A program made the translations under genes and the position numbers. The notes under the pieces are model-generated. The model searched no databases. It saw only the letters and a list, made by a program, of their open reading frames with translations, and was not told the DNA's origin. From Sarcocystis neurona (taxonomy: Eukaryota; Apicomplexa; Conoidasida; Eucoccidiorida; Sarcocystidae): 64,000 nt of DNA. Location of the stretch: contig KL647309.1 in NCBI GenBank assembly GCA_000727475.1, forward strand, positions 1,185,820-1,249,819, read 5' to 3'. This document shows, in pieces, positions 12,177 through 21,297 of this stretch (positions are counted from its first letter, which is position 1; the number at the start of each line of letters is the position of its first letter).

Positions 12177-15100
12177 TCACAGGAACCAATTTGCTGGGCA
12201 ACGGCGCTTGCAGATTACGAGGATATCGCGCACGTTGGAGCCGCCGTCCTCAATGGTCTGGGCTACTTCAACGTGTAACTTTGTGTCGGTATCGGGTGTC
12301 TGCGTAATGTGCTCGGCATTACAATCGTTGCATTTACACCGACGGTCTACGCCGTTACTTGCAGTTCTTTCAACAGTGTTTTTTTCACTGCGGGAACTGC
12401 TGTTTGCAACAGGCTGCGTTTTGTCACACGCGGTGCTCGTGAACGCGTGATGACAGCCACACGACAAGGTGGAATAGTGACTCGCAGCAGCAGCGCGAGA
12501 CAAGCCGCATCTCTGCTTTTCTGCTTCCTCGATGAAGTGCTTGAAAGGCAACGTCCCACCATTTAGTCCGAAATAGAACCTGATCGAAGAAGCAGCATTC
12601 CATCTGCACAACAGTTCCCCATTTCCAAAAAGCTGTCGCTTGAAAAAAGCAGAGAAACAGCGAACACTAGTTTTCCTAAAATTCACCAGGTGTCATTGCT
12701 ACTCTAGCCGCGACGCAAAGTCCTGGGCTACAGAAAAGTGCAAGCTTTTTACAGCGTTGCTTACACCTGCGGGCACTAGTTCCGTGGTTGCCTTATCAAT
12801 GTCATTACTACCAGTATCACTGCCGCAATCACAGCTACTGTGTCTGCTTTCCAGAAAACTACTACTGGTATTATTGCGGCTAGGATTACTGTTCCAACTA
12901 CTAATGCTACTACTATAACATATAGCACTCGTATCACTTCTGCTGTTAGTCCTAGTGGCACTAGTACTATTACTACTACTACTACTAGTACACATCCCCT
13001 GCACCACAAGCACCTTCAGTTTTATTAATTCGCCTTCACCATTCATTCACCAGAAGGGAAGAGAAAGCGAATACGGGAGGTCCTCTGGGGCTACTGCAGG
13101 CGCTGTAACCTTCGGGCGACACCGCGAGTGCTGAGTTTCCTCACCAGCTCCTGAGTAATGCGCACGCCTTTACATATAATACACTATGCCCAGATGTACT
13201 TCGCTTGCATCCGCCTGGTGAACATTTTCCCATACAAACACGTATGCCCACGTGTATTCAGGGATGGACATAGGTCACGTGTCACACATGTACATACATG
13301 CGTATGTACAATGACAACCTGCCCGACAGTGCGTCGATACAGTAGGTAGAGTGTGTAGAGGGACGTCTCTATAAAAATATTGTACATAGGCTAGGATTCG
13401 CTTGGCGTCCGCACCGTTTCGCAGCAAAGACAGCGCGTCCCGTTTCCGGTGATAGGAGGTCGCGGAGTATTTGATAAAGCGCGGGAAAGCAGCTGGGCCT
13501 GTAGAGGCACTCAGACGCAAGTATCCAATCGAACGTTAATTGTTTCTTTTGTTCGCGAGAACAGCTGCTGCCTGAATTAGCTGCCGGTGCAGCGTTCTGT
13601 CGTGGCTGCGAGTCCGCCGCTGGTTCGTCAGCGCCGCCGCAGCTGCAGCAGCACGAGCAGCAGACACGGGGGAACTCTGACCAACTGCAGGGCAGCAGCA
13701 AGCAGTTCTCTGGAAAATGCAGTCCCTTCGGCAGCAGAGAAGCCACATCAGCAGTGCCAGGTGTTAGACGTCCTTGTTCGTCCTGCTGCCGCTGGTCGTC
13801 TCGAATCTGTGGCTGGTGCACAGCAACACCACTGATCTCACGGACGGCACAACCCGAGGAAGCAGACGACGATCGGGAAGAAGCAGCAGCAGCCGAACCC
13901 GCTGAAGGGCTGCTTTCGCCTGCCGCAGCTGGGTAAGCATCGCTAACACCAGAAACAGCATGAGGCGCAGCAGGGAAAGCGCACCACCGCGCAGCTCGCG
14001 CCCCTGATGGGTCTGAGCGGCAGACACGGAGACGGTGACGACGGCCAGCCGCTGGAGATGGACCACCAGAAGAAAGGACAGTATCACTTGATGTGGCCTG
14101 GTGAATACAGCGGTAGTTCAGTGCCAACGTGGGCGCTGTTACTTCCAGTAGAACCTCCGTATTATAGTCCTGAAGAGCCACGGCGGCTGCCTTCCCTTTC
14201 AAAAGCATCAGCAATCCTGCCAGTCCATGCCCGCAACCTGCAAGTTCAGCAGTACCCCAAACTCACCAGCACAGCCGCGGACTGAGCGGCAACTGCACGG
14301 CCATCAGCCCCGCGCTTGAGTCAGCCCAGCAAACGGAACAGCACCGCAGCAGGAGCAGCAGCGGCAGCAACAACGCCTGACCAACGCCGTCCTTACGAGC
14401 GCAGCCGCGCGGCTGCAGCGCGGAGCAGCTCCAGTAGGTAGCCGCCGGACACGCATAGAGCCCCCACTCTCACCTAGAGCACAGAGAGCACCAGCAGAGG
14501 CTGCAGCAGAAGACAGGCAGCAGAATATCTCAGCTGCCCTCTCGCGGAGCAGCAGCACCAGGGACACGTCTACCGCGCGGCAGCAGCGATCACCACGTGT
14601 ACAGCATCGCAGCAGCACACCTGCGGCTCAGCAGTCCCGCCTTTCGGTTCCATCCGTCAAAGTGCATAGGAGCGCAGCCTTCAACAGGCACCATCAGCAG
14701 TTCTATACACGTACGTACGTACCTAGGGATACACGTGTATGTATGTGTATATACGTTTGTATGACACACATAATACGAGCATACACCTGTACAGACGTAT
14801 GCAGACATGTAAGTAGATACGTCTACGTCCCGTTGTACGTGTGTGCTTGTACACTGGCAGTAACGGCACCGCAGCAGAAGTTTTTTCTCAGTCGTGACAG
14901 CCCAACACGTCGAATCCGCTTCAGTTGTAAAGAACAACACCAGATCTGACCCGCAGCAGCGGATCTGTAACACCTGCCTGTCCTACAAAAGGTCCAACAT
15001 CAACTTCTGAGCAGCAGCACCTTTGTACGACGAAGGACACAGCAGCGGCGCGGCTGCTACACGCGCCTGCGAAAAACAACGGCAGCAGCGGCAAAGGCGT

Positions 15101-16507
15101 CCCCCACACATGACACCTGCAAGTCCACACAGCAGCAGCTGAAAACTACCTGCACACGGTGCAATAAAAGAAAGCGATGCTACCGCTGCTGCCCAGGACC
15201 TTGGCCTCGTAGTCGCAGCAACAGCAGGGCCGGGGACAACGCGCGGGCCGCCTGCCCTGCACCCGCCATCGGTCCCCCTGCTCGCCTATCTTCTCTTACC
15301 CTCGCGTCTCGTCTGACTCACGCTGCTGCTGCTCCTCCTCCCTATGGTCAGTCGCGTCCTGCTGCTGAGTAGTGTAGGCAACAGCTGCATTTGTTTGGCC
15401 TACTCGCTCTCCGCGTCAAAATCACTGGTGCTGCTCTACGCCCCCCTGCTTCTGCTACTGCGGTTCTTCCTGGACTGATATCAGCTACTGCGGGGACTAC
15501 AGAAAAGCAGCTAGGATGGCTGCGGCAAGCTCTGGCTGCTGCTGCTGCTTCTGCTCCGGCGCAAAACTGCTGCTGCTGCTTCACACACTCCCCAGCGCAA
15601 CCGTAGTTGCTGCACTCAATGCAGCAGCACCGCTGTGTTGCTGCTGCTGCTGTCGATACACGCACCGCAGCTCCTGCCGCCGCCGCCGTCGAATCGCGTG
15701 TGTACACCGGCTATATAGATGTCCACTCCTATACAATAGATCTTCATACACAGACATTATGTACACATATATAAGTACATACACGTGTATATATATATAT
15801 ATATATATGCATACATATATATATATATATCTCTATTCACACCAACACCAGTGCACATACACAAGGACCTATCTATCTACATACCCATTCACCTGCATAT
15901 ATATATATATCCTATATATGTACACACACATGTGCATGGTCTCTAGACCCCTTCCAGATATACACAAACAAAATTCGTCCACAAAAGCAAGAGAGATGCC
16001 CAGCTCTACATGAGTCTTAACCAGCGGCATGCGTCCCGCCACTATCTTCGTATCTGCTACAGTGCGATGCCTTTCTTGGTGCTCGCTCTCTCGCCTCTGC
16101 GGTTGTCGCTTCTGGAACGCAGCAAGTACGTCAGGGCAAAGAAGGCCGCGCCGCTGGTGCTGCTTCTCCTTTTCCTCCTCGTCGACGCAGTTGCTGCTGC
16201 TGCAGCTCGTGCGAACACCTGACAGGAACTGCTGCTGCTGCTGCTGTCGTAAACACCTCGGAGTCACTGCTGCTGCTGCCGACCAGAGTGGCCAAGCTGC
16301 TGCTACCGGCTCACCCGTACACGCGTTCGTCTGGTTACTTTTTCTCGGGAGACGAGACGTACCTAAGTCAAGGACGTGAGGCCCGTCTCCTCCCGCTGCG
16401 GTGTCCTCCGCTGCTCCCGCTGGCGGCAACTGCTGCAGCATGTACTGCAGTAAATCCCACGTCGCTTCCCATATAGAGAAGCCACCTTCGTACTTGCCTG
16501 CTTCCAC
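12177..16507 (-). CDS. METTL18: METTL18/Hpm1-type protein-histidine methyltransferase
   Basis: Three - strand exons were placed by splice sites and family motifs. Exon 16507-16363 follows CTGCAG and encodes GKYEGGFSIWEATWDLL...HVLDLG, ending TTAG|GTACGT. Exon 14237-13415 follows TTGCAG and starts CGHGLAGLLML, so the join rebuilds SAM motif I (LDLGCGHGLAG). It continues with LQDYNTEVLLEVTAPTLALN, LPCSWSEF and FDWILASECLYRPSCFPAL, ending AAACG|GTGCGG. Exon 12579-12177 gives AKR-FYFGLNGGTLPFKHFIEE, then EVAQTIEDGGSNVRDILV, and stops. Human METTL18 and yeast Hpm1 methylate one histidine of ribosomal protein L3 (uL3). The placed part is about 456 residues against about 370 for the whole human protein, because of a roughly 170-residue low-complexity insert between the SAM motifs and WSEF. 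Introns are 2125 and 835 bases. N-terminal exons upstream of 16507 are not resolved. Confidence 0.85.
12770..13010. repeat. Degenerate ACT/AGT triplet tract in METTL18 intron 2
   Basis: The + strand reads as imperfect ACT/TAC triplets (for example the ACTACTACTACTACTAGTAC run near 12975), with many diverged units. Period-3 structure keeps both strands open (Ser/Thr-rich on one strand, Val/Ile-rich on the other), which mimics coding sequence. It lies inside the 835-base intron 13414-12580, so I read it as non-coding. It is the only sizeable triplet tract in the window not of the CAG/CTG class. Confidence 0.6.
14238..16362. repeat. METTL18 intron 1: CAG/CTG clusters and TA tract
   Basis: This is the intron between the two halves of SAM motif I. 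On the + strand, CAG-rich sequence fills about 14300-15200. CTG-rich sequence fills 15535-15660 and 16230-16290. A TA/CA-rich microsatellite lies at about 15775-15930. On the sense (-) strand the part next to the acceptor is therefore CTG and the part next to the donor is CAG. Open frames here (Cys-, Leu- or Gln-rich) are by-products of the triplets. Confidence 0.7.
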
Positions 16508-16746
16508 CTGCAGCAACAGCAGCAAACACCGCGAGCAGCGCAGAAGTTTCCTTACGAAATGCGGCAGCAGCAGACTACTGTACACACCAGCTGGGACTGC
16601 GGCAGCTTCAGCGGCACCGCTGACGACAAAAGGACAAGCAGCAACACGCGCTTTGATACACGAACAACAGTAAAACCGAGGGCACTAGCGACGGGGCAGC
16701 TGAGGAGCAGGAGAGGAGGCAACAGCAGCACGAGCAGCTGCAGAAG

Positions 16747-16866
16747 CAGGTGTGCGGCAGCAGGAGCAGGGGTGTGGCAGCAGGTGCAGGTGTGTGGCAG
16801 CAGGAGAAGATGCGCGGCAGCAGATGCAGCTGTGCGGCAGCAGGAGAAGGTATGCGGCAGCGTGAG
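16747..16866. repeat. 20-bp minisatellite, six copies
   Basis: GGCAG recurs exactly every 20 bases (16756, 16776, 16796, 16816, 16836, 16856). The consensus is close to TGTGCGGCAGCAGGAGCAGG, with several substitutions. Twenty is not a multiple of three, so no one reading frame is kept. The array sits just upstream (in - strand terms) of the first placed METTL18 exon. Confidence 0.85.
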
Positions 16867-17355
16867 CAGGACCAGCAGCTGACGCCTTTTGAGAAGCTGC
16901 CAAAGAGAGGCGGTGCGTGATCACGAAGGCCTGCCAGGTTGCCGGGTGTCGAACAAAGAGAGAAGAGAAAGTACGTCGCTTCAGCAGCATCAGCCCACAC
17001 CCAAATGCAGCAGCAGCAGCGTGGCTGCTGCAGCCGCGCGACAAGGCAGCGCAGCGGCAGCAGCGTCGTTGCAGAACTCCCGCAGTCACAGCGGCGGTAC
17101 CCCCACCAACGCGACGGCAGTGCAGTGGAGGCTGCAGCACCTGCCACCGCGCAGATCTCTGTAGCAGCAGCAGCAAGCGATGGCCGCAGCAAGAACCCGG
17201 CGCTTGTGGGGCAGTACTTCTGAGGCGTGGTGCTGTAAGTCGTTGAAGGCTTGTACAAACACAGCGAAGAGGTCCGCATGCAGCAGACTCTTGAGACAGA
17301 ACGACTTCGACGAGACACATGCGAGACGAGAAATACTCACAGACACACGACGGCT

Positions 17356-18606
17356 TTACCCCTTCCGAGAAGATCCGGCAGCGCCACGATAAAGAGGGAA
17401 GAGAACGGCAGCACGTGCAGGTACGTGTGGTGGGACTGTGTCGCTGCGTACTCGCGCAGCAGCTGCTGGCGTCCTGCTGCTATTGTTCTGCTGCTTGTTT
17501 GTAGCTGCTGTTTTCCTGCTGGTGTTTTGCTGCTGCTGCTTTTTCTGCTGCTTTTTTCCTGCTGCACCCACCAGAGGAAGACTGGTCCCGGCACCCGCAG
17601 TAGCTTTCTTCGCTGCTCTGCTGCTGCTTCCCTGCTGACACGAAGGAGAGCAGGGGGCTGCTCCGGCCGTAGAAGAGGAAGGACGCACAGCAGCGCGAGC
17701 CGCGGCTGCCTGCAGACAGTCACTAGCACCGCGGCGACGTTTTGCGATAGTCTTGACCACCCAGCCCGGTGTCGTCTCCCCTCCTGCTGGAGCTCCTCCT
17801 TCTCCTCCCGCTGCTGCACCCTCTGCTGCAGCAGCGGCAGCTACAGGAGAGCAGACACCAGCCGAAACCGCACGCGCAGCGCCTGGCGCAGAGACGCTTG
17901 CACCAGAGCAGCTGACGGCAGCAGCACGACGCTCCTCCCCAGGCGCAGCAGTAGGACCCGCAGCAGGAGCAGGAATCCAGGCGGCAGCAGAAGGCAGAGC
18001 AGCGGCCGGGATCGAAGGAGCCGCAGGCGCAGCAGGAGTTGAAAAGGCAGCAGAAATGGCACCAGGAGCCGCAGCCGCACCAGGCACGTCAGCAACCAAC
18101 CGAGTATGACTGTGAGGAGGCTGCAGAGTCTCTGCTGCTGCTCCTGCTGCAGGGCAGGCGCGTGGACACGCAGACGCTGTCGAGACATCAGCAGCACCAG
18201 ACACCTCGGCCCCAGCAATGTGTGGGGAGGAACAGACAGAGAGACGCTGCACCCGCCCACGAGCAGGAACGTAGTACGAAGCAACTTCATAGCCGGCCTC
18301 GGCAGCAGCAGCAGTAGCGGCATCCCCACAGACCGGCAAAGCAACATGAGCTATGGCTACTGCATCAGCTACTGCTGCTGCTTCCGCCCCCCCGGCGCGA
18401 CCTGTCTTCGCCAAGACTACACCCGTTCCTTCTGCGAAAGTGACCGAAGGTGGCGCGTTCACCAGCGTAGCGGCTTGCCGTGTAGCGCGAGGCAGCTCTC
18501 GAGGCGACGCTGCAGCTTCGGCAGCCCGCCCGCCTGAGCCACGCGCCATCGCGTGTCTACGCGGCCACGTGGCTTCACGAGAAGCAAAAAGCCGCTGTTG
18601 TGGCAA
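17356..18606 (-). CDS. Low-complexity ORF, possible METTL18 N-terminus
   Basis: This is a long - strand open frame dominated by Ala, Ser, Gly and Pro from CAG-type triplets, with some mixed stretches (for example YEVASYYVPARGRVQRLSV and GWVVKTIAKRRRGASD). It is on the same strand as METTL18 and directly upstream. A phase-0 donor GTACCT near 17431 would fit the phase-0 exon at 16507. Another - strand candidate between them is at about 17330-17175 (SLLHADLFAVFVQAFNDLQ). I see no domain. It may be the N-terminal extension of METTL18, a separate gene, or only repeat-sustained open frame. Confidence 0.3.
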   Translation of the reverse strand: MPQQRLFASREATWPRRHAMARGSGGRAAEAAASPRELPRATRQAATLVNAPPSVTFAEGTGVVLAKTGRAGGAEAAAVADAVAIAHVALPVCGDAATAAAAEAGYEVASYYVPARGRVQRLSVCSSPHIAGAEVSGAADVSTASACPRACPAAGAAAETLQPPHSHTRLVADVPGAAAAPGAISAAFSTPAAPAAPSIPAAALPSAAAWIPAPAAGPTAAPGEERRAAAVSCSGASVSAPGAARAVSAGVCSPVAAAAAAEGAAAGGEGGAPAGGETTPGWVVKTIAKRRRGASDCLQAAAARAAVRPSSSTAGAAPCSPSCQQGSSSRAAKKATAGAGTSLPLVGAAGKKQQKKQQQQNTSRKTAATNKQQNNSSRTPAAAARVRSDTVPPHVPARAAVLFPLYRGAAGSSRKG

Positions 18607-18881
18607 AGAGAAGATGCAACCAGATTTGTACGACGAAAAAGAGAAGCAGTAGTGAAGAAGGGTCTACGGAGCGACCGCCTCGCCTTTTGATACGCCCGCG
18701 GCAGCGTCCGCTGTTCTACAAGCGAACCAAAACGACGAGAAGCAGTCGACGTCACTAAGAACTGCGCACACTGCTGTGAAAAACAGGCAGAGGACAACAT
18801 ATATATATGCCTCAGTAGAGCCGAGCAGGCAAGTACACATACAGATACACATACACATATATATATATACATATATGCCTT

Positions 18882-18978
18882 GAAGCCAGGCAGAGCAGTA
18901 CATATATATATATATATATACTTCGCTCTCTGGCTTCAAGGCGCATATATATATATATGTACTGCTCTGCCTGGCTTC
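18882..18978. repeat. Inverted repeat with TA arms
   Basis: GAAGCCAGGCAGAGCAGTAC at 18882-18901, followed by TA repeats, is mirrored exactly by GTACTGCTCTGCCTGGCTTC at 18959-18978, preceded by TA repeats. The loop contains CTGGCTTCAAGGC (18930-18942), which is itself the reverse complement of sequence just before the left arm (18877-18889). The locus can form alternative hairpins. It lies between the divergently transcribed METTL18 side and the + genes. Confidence 0.85.
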
Positions 18979-19014
18979 TTTACGGACAAATGAAACTTCT
19001 ACAGATAGAACAGA

Positions 19015-20317
19015 ATGGTGCTGCTGCTGCGACCTCCTAGACCGTGTCCAGCTGCTTTTCCGCCAACCTTCTGCACAGCGAAGAAGAGCGTAGACGTATA
19101 TCTATGTGCACACGTCTATACATCGTGGGGAAGCCTCGCTCTATACAGCTTGTGTGTGTGTGTGTGCTCGATCGTATGCTGGGCTGCGTGTCTCCGCTGC
19201 CCTCTGGCGTCTTTACCCTCCGTCTTCACCCTTTCTGCTGGTCCTCTGTGGCGGGGTCTTTACCGGACGGAGAAGAAGGAATTTCCGCAACGTGTGCAGG
19301 CCGCGGCGCTGCCAGAGGAGAAGGAACGACTCGAAGAGAAAGCCAGAGGAGCTCCAGATGAAGTCCACAAAGAGACAAGAACACGCTGTTTTGGCTCGGC
19401 GGGGGTAAAAACTGGGGGTTGCACAAGAAAATTTTATTTCAGAGGGGCAATAGGCGAGAGAGAGAGGATGCAGGAACCCGCGCAGGAACCCGGGACTTAT
19501 ATCCATACGTGTACACAGGGTGGCGACGTCTTGCTCCTACTAAGGATACAACCCCGCACGGATATGCGCGCGTGGCGCTATATGTCTGGACAAGTCGAAT
19601 TAGAATTGCATACATGTGCATCTGTAGATGCATGTATAGCACGCGAAGATATATACGGACGGGGGGGAAAGCGGATGGACGGAGAGAGGAGAAAATCGAG
19701 GGAGACCGTCGTCGTGGCGCAGACAGATAGCGTGCCACGCCAGGATACCGAGAATATCGTCGTCTGGTTACGCAGCTGAAGAAATGGGCCGCAGAAGCGG
19801 GAAGTGTAGTGGTAAATTTGTGCGGCAGCACACGAAGTAGAGTGAACCTGTTCGCTACGTGACTGAGGCTACTTCGGGTCGCAGAAAGAACGGGGGAAAT
19901 GGACTTCTGCAGACAAACACGTGCGAGAAAAGGACAAAAAAGGAGAAAAATTTCCCATTCATTTCTCACAGGGTTATGGATGGCTGGATGACGCATGCGC
20001 AGCCGCAGGAGCCTGCGCATGCGGGGAGCGGGAATTTCCACAACCTTTTCCGGGACAATTCAGACGACGGACTCCATTGAGACAGCTGCCCCTCTGAGAG
20101 CAGCATGAACTCGAAAAAAAGGAGGAAATAAAATGCCTGTGAACCCACCTGCTACCCGTCTCTCGCCCTGCAGTTGTACGCATTGGGAGGGCCGCCGCTG
20201 CTGCCGTTGCCGCTTGTGTCGTCGCTGTTGTTGCATGCGCGAAGAAGCGCGGCAGCCGGACATCCGGGAAGAAAAACGACAACGAAACCGATATTTTTCG
20301 TCCCTCTTCTTCGTCAG
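19015..20317 (+). other. Possible 5' part of the unrecognised + gene
   Basis: Frame-1 sequence at 19015-19779 is open and contains a charged, helix-like stretch (FPQRVQAAALPEEKERLEEK, about 19280-19340) that could be an exon. The remainder is mixed, with TA/TG-rich pieces near 19560-19670. The stretch 20270-20317 is a good polypyrimidine acceptor region for the exon at 20318. No start codon or domain can be fixed. Confidence 0.25.
19992..20023. promoter_or_regulatory. GCATGC-centred inverted repeat
   Basis: CGCATGCGCAG (19992-20002) and CTGCGCATGCG (20013-20023) are exact reverse complements around a 10-base spacer. Each arm contains GCATGC, the core of a motif bound by ApiAP2 factors in Apicomplexa. 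It may be a dimeric binding site or simply a hairpin. Its place relative to a transcription start is unknown. Confidence 0.45.
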
Positions 20318-20856
20318 CTTTGGCTGAGGGAAGTCGAACTCGGCTTCAAAGCCAAATTTCTCTTTCCTTCACCGCATGGGCAGCTCTTCGCAGTTGATCG
20401 CGCCGTCACACACCGTTGCACAAACGCGGGAGCGAGCAGCTCTCTCTCTCTCTGCCGCGATGTCCTCCAGCGACACTTGCTAAATGCGGAAAAGGAGCAT
20501 CAGCGCCGACTACGAAGTGACTCTTTTATCTATTTCTACCTCCTTGGTATGTATTTTAAGACGGATGTGTGCAGCCGGGCCTTGCAGAAGGACGTGATCG
20601 TGAGCGCATAGCAACATACTGCGCGTGGACGTGGGTGGAATCGAGGACGGTGCCGCCTCGAGCTCTCTTTACCGGAGCTCCTCTTGCAGAGACAGGAAAG
20701 GGAAAAAACAACTTCCGAAAAAGAGGTTGGCAGTGGTGGTGCGGCTATGTCCAGGTCCTTGCTGTTGCAGCACCCCAGGGAGGCGTGCAACTGCTCCGCT
20801 TCCTGCTCGGCGAAGGAAAGAGAAAAGACAAAGCCGAGGACAGCGAATATTATTGA
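20318..20856 (+). CDS. Unrecognised protein, two 3'-terminal exons
   Basis: Exon 20318-20546 follows a strong pyrimidine tract ending TCGTCAG and encodes LWLREVELGFKAKFLFPSPH... through CRDVLQRHLLNAEKEHQRRL, ending CTTG|GTATGT. Exon 20588-20856 follows TTGCAG, keeps the phase (rebuilding a Glu codon) and runs through LAVAAPQGGVQLLRFLLGEG to KAEDSEYY and TGA. The intron between them is only 41 bases, unusually short. I recognise no family. The gene ends about 440 bases before the RRP40 start on the same strand. An antisense frame is also open here but has weaker splice context. Confidence 0.5.
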
Positions 20857-21297
20857 TGTGCGGGGGAATGCGTACTGGCAAAGGGAGAAAGGAGGAAAGT
20901 TGCGTCGGAGGGAAGGTTGGTGAAAGAAGTAGAGAAACGAGACGGCGGAGCCAAGTGGAAGCCGACGGTGCGTGAGGACCCGCCGTCGTTGTTCGGCTGT
21001 GTAAGCACAAGTCACGTGTCATTGACGTTGGCAAAAAAGAAGCCCCATCTCCGTACCTTGTTCGTGGAGAGCTCCGCAGCCACACAGTGACCTCTGTGTG
21101 CGCATGCACACACGTATACCCACATACATCTGCATACATATGTATATATGTATACATGCCTATACACGTTTGCACCTATATGCTTATACATGTAGACACA
21201 CACGGCTGCCTGTGCATATATGATGTCTACACATTACCGGCTACACTTAGATAGTTTCAAGAAGAGAAATTTTTTATGGACGTGAGTTCACGAGACG

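Noticed and set aside
16608..17318. Cys/Leu-rich - strand frames near METTL18
   Set aside because: They are translations of CAG/CTG arrays in alternative frames without mixed sequence or motifs.
20600..20850. - strand frame (EAEQLHASLGCCNSKDLDIA) as an antisense exon
   Set aside because: The + exon has a better acceptor, an in-phase partner exon and a natural stop.
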